Of a stretch of 64,000 bases of DNA, positions 30,843-43,375 are shown one piece after another (position 1 is the first letter of the stretch; every line of letters starts with the position of its first letter). The DNA comes from Mangifera indica (taxonomy: Eukaryota > Streptophyta > Magnoliopsida > Sapindales > Anacardiaceae), in the NCBI RefSeq assembly GCF_011075055.1, contig NC_058155.1:3150001-3214000 (forward strand). The letters are read 5' to 3'. Position numbers and translations under genes: made by a program. The notes beneath the pieces were generated by a model. The model saw only the letters and a list, made by a program, of their open reading frames with translations. It made no database searches and was not told the origin of the DNA.

Positions 30843-31904
30843 GATTCATTCATCAATAGAACATATTATAATCTAAATAATGGTTTAAGAAATTAATACA
30901 TTACAGGTGCTAATAACCTACGCATGATTTAACAGTAACCTCAACTCCAGCAGGAATATTATCAGACATTGATATTTTGCAACCAATATCCGCTTTACTC
31001 TAATCATTCTATATGCTTTTAGAAGAATATTGAAAAAATAAAAAGCTCATTGTCACTCATTTTGCTACTTTTTGTGCATAATATCTTCAACAAAAAAGTT
31101 TTACAGTAGCCAAGCATGTTCAGTTACAAGTACATCAAAACATGTTCAGGTCACACATAAATACTATTTTAGGATATTAAAACTATATATATGAATCAAT
31201 TTATATATTTATGCCTCACAAGATTACTTTGTTCTCATACCCTAATGTTGATTCTAAAGATTCTCCCTTCACTAAACATGTTTTGATGGGTATATTTGGT
31301 GGTTATCTTTTTGAAAAATTTACATAAAAACTAAAAATTTGAGATTTTTAATTTAGAAACAAAATATTAATGGAACAATAATGTTACTTTTGAACTGAAC
31401 CTCATTAAATTCTAATAAAAAATAATAAATCATGATGTTGGGAGTACATAAAAAATTTACTACATTTATTCTGATTTACAACAATTAAAGATTTAATTTA
31501 ATAATCAATTATCCAGAAAGAGTTTAAGAAAATATAAATTATATACTGCACGTACAAGAAATTGGGTCTTGAATTAGTTATAAAGTTTTTTAATAGATCT
31601 TTTAAAATAAAACATCATATATATGTATATCAATGTTGCCAAATGAGTTTAATAGCAAAAGAAAAAACCTAGCTCATGGTTGTCACTAATAATAACATTT
31701 GTCATGAATTAAAAGTCTGCATATTACTTAATATGAAACACAGATTTACTAAGTCATATGAACACGTATAAATGATATTTGAGATAAGATGAAACTATAT
31801 CGAAATAAGTCATAAGGTTAAAAGAAATAACAAAATAGTGTACAGATGGAAAGAGCATTTCTTAATTATATGCAGTAGAGAAGGTACATAGCGTATTTTG
31901 TTAC

Positions 31905-32432
31905 CTTGAGCTGGATTCTCCTTCACAAAAATTTGAAGATTTCAATGTCTCAGTAGTGCGTGCTTCCTCTTCAGCAATTATAGTACATCTGGATAAAATC
32001 CTAGAAAATGGAGGCGTTAAAGCACCAAGAGAGCCCCTATAATTGCCCATCCACCTTGTAGGCGCACCAATCCTCGGATCAAACGCAAATGGCTGAGGAT
32101 ACATCAGAGGGAAGACATCACCAATGTCTTGCCCAAAAGCATTTCCAACTTTCCCTATCATACCTGTTCCACCCACTGCACCAGGTCCTCTGACTTTAAT
32201 TGGACTGGCTGACACTATATTTTCCATCTCTTTCATATTGCCTGTTCTCCTATTCCCTCTTCCGTAAACACCATCACGACCAGCATGACTTTGCTGCAAA
32301 AAACTCCCTTCAGCAACACCACCAGCACAAACACCACCTCCATTATTATTAGGACAATTTACACTGTTATTGGTCACAACTTGCTCTATTGCTTTACTCA
32401 TCATCATACTTGTGCCCAACTCAAAATTCTCC
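31905..32432 (-). CDS. Gly/Asn-rich exon in copy B, ending in a duplicated TNL exon tail
   Basis: Counterpart of 17167-17675, with acceptor CTGTAG before GGAGAATTTTGAG and donor CAAG GTAACAAAAT. The phase is preserved (2 in, 2 out). The encoded protein has NNSVNCPNNNGGGVC, Gly/Arg-rich sequence, FAFDPRIGAPTRWMGNY and finally LKSSNFCEGESSSR. The last part is a copy of the exon 5 tail (LKSSNLFKGGSSSR in TNL-B), and the sequence following the donor also resembles that following exon 5. The domain family is not recognised. In B the exon lies 3' of a terminal exon that already carries a stop, so it is probably not reached. Confidence 0.45.
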
Positions 32433-32539
32433 CTACAGTCACAATTTCAAAAGAAAGAACTAACATTATTGAAATCCATTACAAATAAGAGGTATTTTAA
32501 GGTTATCAAAAGAAAGAAATAACATTTTATTCTCAACTT

Positions 32540-32815
32540 CTATTCCTTTGTAACTGATTATTTAATGAATCTTTAATTGCAGTAAATTGTCTAAATTAGA
32601 ACAAATGTAGTACATTTATTAAATAATCCCAACATGATGGTACCTTATTTTTGCTTTTAGTTTGATAAAGGTTAATTGAAAGGTGTCATTATCGTTCCAT
32701 TAATCTTCTCTTCTAAATTAGTTATATCAATAATTAAGTTTTCAGTAAGTTTTTGCAGAAAGATGACCGGCAAAATATACTTACTAGAGAGTGGATTTTC
32801 GATAAGAGGGAACTA
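32540..32815. other. Micro-inversion in the TNL-B 3' region
   Basis: On the + strand this block reads GCAGTAAATTGTCTAAATTA and onward to AGAGAGTGGATTTTCGATAA, which is the reverse complement of 17710-17960 in copy A. TNL-C and the relic at 39180-39740 carry the sequence in the same orientation relative to the gene as A, so B is the inverted one. Confidence 0.75.
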
Positions 32816-32919
32816 TTAATATATGAAATAAATCATTCAAATCCATTACAGTTAAGCTACCAGATTCATTTGTAATTGAATCCACTTCATTCTCAAGAAG
32901 TACTGGATGCACCGCAGAC
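32784..32919 (-). pseudogene. TNL-B terminal exon, truncated by the micro-inversion
   Basis: An acceptor (GTGAAAAG before GTCTGCGG) opens an exon in phase 2. It reads RSAVHPVLLENEVDSITNES, comparable with RSSALHLVQHEEEVE and NESSTSTSD in the TNL-C terminal exon. About 30 codons in, homology ends at the inversion breakpoint and the frame stops at TAG 32784-32786. The acidic or lipid-type C-terminus of the other copies is therefore lost. Confidence 0.55.
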
Positions 32920-35900
32920 CTTTTCACATCCAAATTGATGTCAATAGTGAAACAAGAAAATCATAATCAAACAATTAATATATGAAATAAATCAATGCGA
33001 ATTCATAATTATGAAGGAAAGGTCAAACTATTTTATTCCTTACACGATTATTTTACAACCCATCATACATTCAAACGTGATTAGTTGATCACACATAAAT
33101 AATATTTAGGCGTTAAAAGAAAATAAAATAATTATATATTTATGATTTGTACAATTACTTTATTCTCATGTGCGTAAAGAATATCTGTGTACTGAAAAAT
33201 TCAACTTTAAACTACCAAAAAAAAAAAAAAAGAATATGATAAAAAATCACACTTGAGTCCCTAGATGAGTACATTTTGATGGTCTTCTCTTTGCGAAAAC
33301 TTACAAAAAAGAACTTACATTGTGATATAACTAATTTAGAAACAAAAGATTAATGGAACAATAATGATAACTTTCAATTGAATTTTAAGATAAATGTGGC
33401 TCCTCAACATAATCTTTGTAACTCTAATAAATTATGCATGTTTATACATCATTGTAGACAAAATGGATAAAAAAAAGGTCTGCTCATGATAGTCATCAAT
33501 AATAACATTAATCATTAATTATGGATTTGAATTTTACTCAAACTCCCATTTCCTAACTCATATGGACATATTTAAATGATATATGATACAAAATATTCAG
33601 AAGTCATTTAGAAGCATGAAATTAGTGCAAATATAGACAGAGCATCACGTAATATTATGTAAAGAGGGTATTTAACTAATTTAATTACCTTGAGCTAGAT
33701 CCGCCTTTAAAAAGATTTGAAGACTTCAATCTCTTAAAGTGTGCTTCCTCTTTCTCTTGCTCTTCCATTTCCTTTTCATCAAAGATGAAACATCTGGATC
33801 TTTTTATTGGTTCCTTGAAGTCTTGAGTGAACAATAATCGGACCCCACATTTCTCTATATTCCTGACAGAGCCATCAAAAATTATGCAACTGAAATTGAT
33901 GATGGCCTTTGTATTGAAAGAGAATTCACGAAAATTGTGTATATTGCAATTGTACCCGAGGAATACATGATCTGAGTTAAATCCACCAACTATAAATTTA
34001 TCTTGAGCAATTTTCTTGTAATGACCTTCGCATTTCAAAAGAAATTCATATCCCACTTCAACGGCACAATAGTGCAAAAAACAAAACCGAGAAACTTATG
34101 ATTGAATGAACCTCGTGGAAGCTTTATAGAAGATCCACTACTTTGAATGTTAAACCACTCTGGAATTTCACTTCCAGGGAAACACATATAGTCACGTGGA
34201 TTGTAGATATAGTCAAATGATGTCTGCACCGTAAAATTTATTCCAAAATTGTTAATATAGTATCATTTTTTTTTATTTTTAAACGAAAAAGAAATTGAAA
34301 TCATATGGTAATGAAAGAGACTGAGTGATACCTTTGTAACTTTTGACCGTAAAATTGTATCGTCAGACATTCCAAATAGAATATCATTCAAAATGTTTCT
34401 GAAAGCATTCCAATCCAGATTGAAGCAATTTATGAAGCTAAGCACCCCGTAATTATATTTCTGACTTTGAATTGACAAACCTGATAATGCTTTCAGCAAT
34501 TTGCAGCCGTCTGCGTTTAGATTTTGTATATTACATGGGAGCTTTGGTAACGCTAGAAGCCTACTACAAAACCTTATGTCAAGGTGCCACAAGTTAGAAA
34601 GGTTCATGATGCTTGCTGGTACGCTACTAAAATTGTTTCCAGCTAATTTTAAATATCTTAGTGAGGACAAGTGACCAAGGTTTTCCGGTAACTCTGTGAT
34701 ATTGCAGTCATTCATACTTAAACTCCACAATAATTCGAAACTTGACAAACTAGGTGATAGCAAGCTCGAAATATCTGGACCGTTACAACCGTCAAAAGTT
34801 AAAACATGAAGGTTTTTCAAATATACGATGGATGACGGTAACTTCCTTATAGCAGTTCCATTAACTTCTAGCACTTCCAAACTTTCTAAATTCCCTATGT
34901 CTTCGGGCAATCTATCCAGTTTCAAACACCCAGATACATAAAGATATTTAAGAGACTTTAATTTACAAAAGTTGCTTGGTAGACTCTCAAGGCTTGAACA
35001 TCCTTTAAGATTCAATTCAACTAGTATGGAATCACATTTGATGGAAGAAGATAATTCTGTTATTGCAGTTCCATCTAGACACAATCGCTCCATATTGCAT
35101 GAGATCCTTGGAGCAGTATTGAGATTTGAGCAGCCAGAGAGAACAACATCTTTAAGAGAATCTGGTTGAATACCAATCGGTAGACTGATAAGGCTTCTAC
35201 AATTTCTCAAATTCAATTTAACAAGTTTATTGAGATTCGGAACAGTTGGAGGAGTGATCTCAAACAAATTCGTACAACCTTCTAGAATCACACGCTCTTT
35301 AGGTTTTGAGCTTGTGAGAGGTCTGGGATTTTAAGCAGATGCTCAGAATAACTCAGGTCAATGTATTTTAAATTTGCAAGATTCTGTAACAAAAAAATAA
35401 ATGGTCAACACAAATTAGAAAATCTAATATTCGAAATTTATAAAATAAAAATGTCATGTGAAACCAAAATCTACCTTGATTCCAGACCATAGCTGTTCAA
35501 GATTGCTGTTTCGCATATTAAGTACAACAAGGTTCTCATGATAGAACTTCAACGGCAATGATGTGCTAAAGTAACCATCCCAACAGATGCATCTTAGCTG
35601 CACAAAATCAAATTCTAGGCCTTCAAAACCATGCACTTTATTATTTTTGCACCCCTCTCCTATCAAGAATCTTAGATTATCCATCTCTGAGAAAGAATGA
35701 GAATTTAAGTGTATCTCTCTTATATAAGACATATCAAACCTTAGGCCTCGTATCATATCAGTTCCCTATAATCAAAATCAAATTATAAGTTAACAATAAA
35801 AAATTAATAAATATACCTCCCAAACCCCAAGCCCATTACCATATGAACTAATGCATACAAAAAGATAAATAGATTTCACAAATAATATAAAAATAGAAAT

Positions 35901-37866
35901 TGAAAGATAATGTTGTTTGTTCTTACCTTAATTTCCTTTAGAACATAATAGACATCATTATGATGCCACAGTCGACTACGTTCGCCAGGTCTTTTGACGG
36001 ATTCTTGTCGAACAATTTCCTTACCCATTTCTTGAAGCAAATCATGCATTCTTATGGTGTTGTCTGAAATAGTTATAAGAGTCTTATCAATAAGAACCCT
36101 TATTCCAATTTGTGAAGAGATACTATTGGCATGAAAAATTTCTTTCACAAGATTTTCCTCCCATCCTTTGAAAAAACATGCAATATCTAGAAATAAATCC
36201 TTCTCTTCATCATCTAATCCATCATAACTTATCTTTAGCACTGATTGGATATCATTATGTGGACATTTTCTTAATTTATCCAGTGCACTTTCCCATTCAT
36301 GTTTTTCTCTATCAAGTAGAAAGGAACCTAAAACTATTAGAGCTAATGGCACACCTTTGGTATAACTTATCACTCTATTTGATAGCTCCTTGTAATCTTC
36401 ACCAATGGGATGGTTTTGCCTGAAGGCATACTGTTTAAAAAGTTGAAGAGATTCATCACTATGTAATTCTTTGACTGCATATATGGTGGCATCAGTCAAT
36501 CCACAATCTCTAAGCACTTGTTTATCCCTTGTTGTTATAATGATTCGACTTCTAGAGCCCAAATAATAAGATCTACAATTAACTCTTTTATTTGTTTCAA
36601 ATGTGTGACATCATCAAAAACTATAAAAACCTTCTTTCGTCGAAGCCTTTCATTTGAGAAAGTAAGTCTTAGATTGACATTTTCATCATCTAATATTTTA
36701 GAAAGAAGTTCTTTTCGCAAGTGACGTAACCCACCCTTCTTTGATTCTTCCCTAACATTATGAATAAAACAAGAGCCTTCAAACTCCCTTGAGATTTCAT
36801 TGAATACAACAGTGGCAAGAGTTGTCTTGCCTATACCACCCATACCCCAAAGTCCTACCATGCACACTTCATTCGAGCCATTAGACAATAAATATATAAT
36901 CTTACGAGTGCTCTGCTCCACTCCAACCAAGCCCTTGCTTTCAGTAGAAGACATATCATTTAATCTCTTCAAAATATCTTGAAGAATTTTCTCTATGAGT
37001 TTTGATTCAGGCCTACACTAGTAATAAAAGTTAATAAGAGAAATAATCATAAATAAATTAAAACGAAATAAAGGCCAGCCTAATTCCAGTAGTCCACATT
37101 CATCCACCAACATGAAAATTTTCTTCCAGTATATCATATTTAACAGCTGATTATAAATGCTATTTATTAAAACTATACAAAAAAATAATAATTAAACATA
37201 TTATATAGCATCAAAATTTAGATAGATCAAAATGAAATTTCATCCCTGTGATTGCAAATCTCAAAGATTACACAGTGAAATTTTATGCTGAAATATCATA
37301 TTTGTCTACCGATGAATGAAAAAGCTTAAGCGAAAAGAAATGGTATGTAGAACTTGAATGTTAATATAATATCAGAGCAAAAGAATTTACCTGATTGCAT
37401 TTGAATCAAAGCCGGACAGATTGGCGACTTCTGTCAATGCCTTTATCCATCTCTGTAACATCTCTGGTCTGTCCCTATATCGTACTTCATGATCAGCAAA
37501 TGCCTCTCCTAATTTCCCCGTTTGCTTCCTTACGTCTGATGGATCTATACGATATAAAACTGGTATAACAATCTGATCGTTCATTTTCTTGCAATCGAGG
37601 ATCTTTACAAGTTCTTCGAGGCACCATCTAGAAGAAGCATAGCGTTTAGAGAAAACGACAATTGAAATCTTTGAACCTTCAATTGCCTTGAAAAGAGAGG
37701 GTGAAATCTCATCTCCTCTTTTAAGTTCGTAATCGATGAAAGTTTCAATCTTTCTCCTACACAAAGCTGCATTCAGGTGGCTCGTAAAACCGTCACGGGT
37801 ATCCTCACCTCTGAAACTAAGAAAAACATCATACTTCACTAGAGAAGATGAAGAAGACGAGGCCAT
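32784..37866 (-). pseudogene. TNL-B: TIR-NB-ARC-LRR pseudogene (three frameshifts)
   Basis: Paralogue of TNL-A with the same exon plan: 37866-37391 (TIR, KYDVFLSFRGEDTRDGF, catalytic Glu in SRWCLEEL), 37012-35927 (NB-ARC, GMGGIGKTT, FIVFDDVTH, MHDLLQEMG), 35765-35475, 35383-34332 (LRRs), 34223-33689 (jelly-roll/Ig-like domain, CFPGSEIPEWFNIQS) and a short terminal exon 32919-32784. Lesions: a 1-bp deletion near 36560-36572 just after kinase-2; a 2-bp insertion near 35293, giving a stop in the first LRR; and a 1-bp deletion near 34061-34068. Restoring one, minus two and one base makes all exon phases equal to TNL-A, which supports these calls. Start at MASSSSSSLVKYDVF; an upstream in-frame Met at 37965 is in probable 5' leader. 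Confidence 0.88.
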
Positions 37867-38020
37867 CGCAGTTGACTTGAACCAACGAAACTCTGTCTTT
37901 TCATAGACTTTGAAGCTTTTATTGTTTTTATTATTATTTTTATTTTTGGGTTCATGCATGTTCAATATCTTGGCTTTTGCTCGCCGATGACGTCTGAAGT
38001 TACCTTCATATAATTAAACA

Positions 38021-38638
38021 AGGCCAAAGGACTTATTTCCACCCAAACTATATTATTTTTTTAAATTTTTACTTCTTATTTTCTAAAATCTCAAATACCC
38101 ATAATGATTAAATTTAACCAAAGTTTAACCCTTTAAAATTTTATCTCTTTTTATCTCCGGTGTTTTTTTGGCAACATCTCCTTCCTTATCCTTTGATGAT
38201 CGCTCTCTCACCATCTCTCTCTCTTATCGATAGTCCCCTCATCTTCGTCAGAGAAGACGAACAATTTTGTCTTCTTGACAAAGCTTGAAGCTTTTCTTCA
38301 GAGCCAATCAACTTCGTCTAACAGTCTAAATGAGAGAAGTTTGGCCGCAAAAAGCTTTTTGTTGTTGGCGATGGCTTTAGAGATTTGAAAACTAAACCCT
38401 GTGGGAGAAATACTATTTTTTAAAACTTAACTTAGAGGAAAAATTTTTAATTTTTAGAGTTTAAGAGGAAAAACAAGATTAAATTTTAGTTTATTTTTAA
38501 TATTACAGATGAAATGATGATTTTACCTTTAAAATTATTAAGTTTAACTATTTATAAATGGATATTTAAAATTTTTAAAGATAAAAGATAAAAAATTTTA
38601 AAAATAACATATTTTAGATCAGAATAAGTCATTTGGCC
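38021..38638. mobile_element. MITE of the GGCCAAAGGACT family with perfect 9-bp duplication
   Basis: Left AGGCCAAAGGACTTATTTCC, right end GTCATTTGGCC. The flanking repeat AATTAAACA (38012-38020 and 38639-38647) is exact. It carries no gene. It lies about 150 bp upstream of the TNL-B start codon, in the probable promoter region. Confidence 0.85.
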
Positions 38639-38939
38639 AATTAAACAATTTAGATCATTTACTAAATTTAAAATGTAATTAACATAAAGCCAAATCGCAA
38701 TTGAAAGGTTGATTATTTTAACACATAAAATGTAAATTAGTCGTTTGAATTATAAACTAACAAAAATTGTCAATTTTAACATTTATTTGGTTTTTTTTAA
38801 ATTAATAAATGAGATTTAAAAGAAAAAAAAAATCAACCATTGGTGGGAATAAGTCTTTTGCTTTTATTTATACCGGAGCATTCAAATGTAACGTGCTGGT
38901 CATTACCGGATAACACCTAAAGTGTCAGTATAATTAATA

Positions 38940-39200
38940 GGCCAAAGAACTATTTCCCACCCAAGTTTAAATGGGTTGTCAAAGTCACATCTGTAAAATT
39001 TTAAAAACTTAAAATCTCACTCATAACATAATTACTGTTAAATTTTTTTTGTTAGAGGTAAGGATATAATTGTTATTTTACTAATAATATTAAGAAAAAT
39101 ATAAAATTCATTATATTTTCTCTACTAAGTTTTGAAAACTAACAACTTCATATTTGTCTAAAATTTTCTAACTTTGAAATATTACATCCCCCCTCCCCCA
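38940..39200. mobile_element. Truncated MITE of the same family
   Basis: Starts GGCCAAAGAACTATTTCCCA and continues with the family's internal features, including a C-rich patch near 39186. No right end is found before TNL-related sequence begins. A lone right-end-like phrase GGTGGGAATAAGTCTTTTGC lies at about 38843-38862. Confidence 0.5.
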
Positions 39201-39740
39201 AAAAAAATGGCATATAAACATGTATATTTTGCATATTTTAATTTAATTAATTTTTTAAGCAAGTACTTTACATAAAATGTATGAACATGTCATCTAATAA
39301 TACTGCACTATTGCTGTAAATATTTTAACAAAAAAGAAAAATCTTTTTTAAAAATTTGGTCTCTTTCACCAACCGTACTGTTCGAATGAAAATTATATTA
39401 ACTCTCTCTGGATAGTTGATTTTTTATTCAATCTTTAATTGCACTAAATTTGAACAAATGTTGTACATTTGTTATTATCATCTCAACAGTTGATGATATA
39501 TTCATTCTTCTTAGAATATGATGAAGTTTAATTTGGAGGTATCACCATTGTTCTATTAATCTTTTGTTTATAAGTTAGAACAAATTTTAAGCCTTTCTTT
39601 TTTGCCAAAAAGAAGACCATCAATATTTATATAGTCATCTGGAGATGACGAGGTGGAAATTGAATATATTATTTTTTTATATTAAAATTTCGAAATGTTT
39701 GGTGTAGAGAACATAAATTGTTATCTTTAAAATATGATTT
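39180..39740 (+). pseudogene. Orphan TNL intron relic
   Basis: The sequence matches the last intron of TNL-C (59060-59620) over several hundred bases in the same orientation, including AATACTGCACTATTGCTGTA, ATTTATATAGTCATCTGGAG and ATTTCGAAATGTTTGGT. No TNL exon remains next to it. It marks a lost or collapsed fourth TNL copy, oriented like TNL-C. Confidence 0.7.
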
Positions 39741-40249
39741 CCTTAATCTTGAGATACATGTTATATCTTAACTATATATATGCGTACACATCTATCGACA
39801 AATAAATATGTCAATAAGATCATCATCAAAATATAAATATAAAAAAACAGCAACAATGATAATAATAATAAAACTCCCACTAATCTTAAATATCAAAAGA
39901 CTCTAAACAACCTCATGTTTTCAACATAACCTTATGGGTTATAGGTCTTATTCCTTTGGTTAGAGGCTTAAACTTTATCAACTCTGTATTTTTTAACTTT
40001 ACCTTAATCTCTCCTCTCTTTATGAGGTTTCTAAATGTAAGATCTTTTAATTTTGCATGTCTTTAGCTTAATTGGTGGTTTTTGACCAAATTGCACTGCT
40101 TAATGTTTTCCAAATATGGTCTATTCAATGACTATAACATTATGTCTAAAAAAATATCTTCAATCATCTTTACAACTACCAAAATCATGATCTTTTGAAA
40201 GTCTCATTACCTCTTAAATCACAACTTAATAATCAAAACTTGAATTTGA
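39741..40249. other. Unassigned AT-rich sequence
   Basis: No coding segment or repeat boundary is recognised between the TNL relic and the decayed copia element. Confidence 0.35.
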
Positions 40250-42329
40250 GAGGCATAGATTAAGAATCTTAAATGCAAAAGTCATAACAAGCTTATGCAT
40301 ATTTGTGTATTTATCAAGCTTCCAATAGCATTGTCATCAAAGACATTTCACATGGATTTCCCTTCAACCTCATTATTCACACAATATTTGATGTCGAGCT
40401 TATCTCCTTTCAGAATAGACATATCATTTGTCATACAATCTTGCATGTTGAGCATTTTAAGCATACGCTTCAAGTATGCATTTGAGATAAGCCACCAAGT
40501 CCATGAATCCTTTCACAGTGAATCTCAATAGCAAGAATAAATGATGCATCTTTAAGGTCCTTCATATCATTAGTCTTGGATAAAATTGACTTAATCTCAT
40601 GGAACAAATTTATATTGCCACTATCAACATATTGAACCATACCATAAAGACTAATTTGCTTCCACTGATCTTCATATTCTTATATTGGTCTAATTTGTTT
40701 CTTATGAAGTCATATGAAATTAAAATTTCATTAAAATTAAGACACCACAATAACGAAATTAATTTCAAGTATAGATTGACTTCTTACGATTGTATATCAA
40801 AAGTTTCATTCCTTATACTTTTGATAAGCCTTTTTACACCATATAAACTTTCATACAAAGCCTTTCATTCAATATGACAACTTTGACACCCACCCTTACA
40901 GAGACACACATATTAAATTTTAATGGTAGCAAATTGTTCTTTTATAATAAACTTTCTCATCCGAATTTCCACACCTTCGTCAATTGTATTTAACTCATCT
41001 ATTATACAATTAGCTATTGGTTCTTTAGTAGAAATATTCTCTAAAGTGATCTCAAATTTCATTGAACTTTGTAAACATTATTGACTCCCACTGTTATTTT
41101 AGTGATGACATTATCATACCTTATGGGTATTGGAAGAACAAGATGGATCTACTTCGTCTTTCTTAAAAAAGAGGAAAAGGATTACTTTCGAATGTCTTAA
41201 AACCCAAGATCTTTTCCATGTTAGAGTCAATCATTTTAGCACTTTAATTGGGGTAATACATTCTATGTCCTTTGGAATATTTTGTATGACCAATGACGTA
41301 ACAGTAAACTAATATTAGATTTAGCATTTTCTTAATAGGAATATCCCCAAACTCAAAATGTATTTAGGTAGATTTTCTCACGTCCAGAGACCTTTTAAAT
41401 AACTTTGGCATAAATATATAAAGAAATTCATTAAGAAAATACTATGTCATCTTGAATGTTTTACACGATATATATTCAGTCACATTTGCTTTTCACCATA
41501 ACCTCAATGTATGATTGAAATTTTTTTCCAATTACACCATTTACAATCCTAGAATCTTGAAATTTAGTAAATACCCATTATGTCCATATTGATAACCTTA
41601 ATGTCTACGTAATTCCAAGTGTAAATATGGGCTTCCACTTAACTAGCCTTTTATCTATTAACCAAATTCACATCCAAAAACCTTAATCCTTATTGGGCAA
41701 CAAGACTAGCATTTTTTGTTGTTATTCTTTCCTTTATAATTGAGTCTTAATTAAGCGACTAAATTTATTATAAGAAACTTATGATTTTTAGGCTTCTTTT
41801 GCTCAGTAACGTTTAGAAATCATATTGGTAATGTTTTATATCTAATTTTAAACCATGTATGAGTCTTGATTAGATTGAAGTCAATTGTGAGACTCGTGGT
41901 GTGTTTTAAACTTTAATACTCATCATTTTTTGACTCCTTTATGATCATCATACTTTGTTATGGTCATATCACTCATTAAATCAATATCTCCATTCCAATA
42001 TTGTGAGACATTTTAGTAACCTTAGGGTAAACCTCCCATGAGGTAATCAATAATGAATTTTTTATAGCTAGCAACTTTAACCTGATGAATTTCTCCCACT
42101 TGCCATAGAAATCCTTTTATTTAATTGAGTTGTTAACTTGGGTTGAAGTGGTTTATAAACTTGTTAGGCCAAAACTATATCCTTAATCAACAGTACAAAT
42201 TCAAATTTTATTTTTAATTTTTTAAAGTTAGAGTAAGTCAGCACCTTAATTGTAACTTTATTTTTATTTTTCACAATAATAGTCTATTAAAGATGGGATG
42301 TAATAAGCAATATCATTTGCAATAAATAA

Positions 42330-43370
42330 CTTTAAAACCTTATAAGTTATTATCCACGAGGGTTCCAAGCACATCACCATTTAATCACCTTTGAGCAAAG
42401 AATACAATATGCAATTAGAACTCTCAAACATAAGGTTTCAAATAAAGAGAATAAATAACTTTTGGAAAGTCTATCACAACCAGTTTTGGGTGAATTGAAA
42501 TTTACTACTTTTTTTCACATTAGAAGGAAAAATATATGTCAATTAAAAAATCATAAACACTTTTGGGTGAATTAAAAATTTCATAACCAATGTAATTTCA
42601 CAGTCACCTTATGCAACCATTAATTTTCACACACATAATAACCACATTTGAGCATGAAATTATATTTATCAAATTAAAGAATGTCTTTTTCACTAAATAT
42701 AGAAATTTTGTAAGCTTCAATGAATGCACCACTTTGGAAATTAAACATTTTGATAATTTACACTAACTTCTACTGAGACTAGATAATATTGTCAAAATTA
42801 AAATTTCATGAGATACAACACCAAAAAATTTTAATTAAGTATTGCAACAAATCCGTATTAAACAATAATCAAAGTAACTTTAAAACCTTATAAGGATTCT
42901 TGGTGCATCATCATTAAATCACCTTTTGACAAAAAAAATGATATGTTAGTAGGACCCCAAACACAAGGTTACATGCCCGTATGAAGACCTTCAGAACAAA
43001 TGGTTTTTGAAAGAAATGTCACCTTTGGATAGATATACTTTCTAGACAATTGTTCATCCTATATATAATAAGAAAACACATGTCGATTAAATAAGTTCAA
43101 TCGCCTTTGGGTGTATTGAGTGTTCCATGACTAGTGTATTTTCAAAATTAACCTTATGTATTAAAAACCAAATAATATATCATTACCGAATGGAAAATTT
43201 TGTAAGCATTTATAATGTATCGCTTTGGCGATTACTATTATGAAAACTCACAAAATTATTCCAATGATGCTAAATATTATTGCTTTATTAAAATTTCATG
43301 AGACATGATACCTCATTATCTTTAACAATTTTTCTTAAAAATTGTTGCATCTAACCCAGTGAATAATAAT
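42330..43370. repeat. Diverged tandem duplication, period about 0.55 kb
   Basis: Two consecutive blocks share AACTTTAAAACCTTATAAG, a following CATCACCATTTAATCACCTTT / CATCATTAAATCACCTTT phrase, and later GGGTGAATT / GGGTGTATT phrases. It lies in non-coding, retroelement-derived sequence. Confidence 0.55.
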
Positions 43371-43375
43371 TTAAA

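Noticed and set aside
37867..37965. Upstream in-frame Met of TNL-B (Asn/Lys-rich extension)
   Set aside because: TNL-A and TNL-C start at MASSS; the extension is low in complexity and probably 5' leader.
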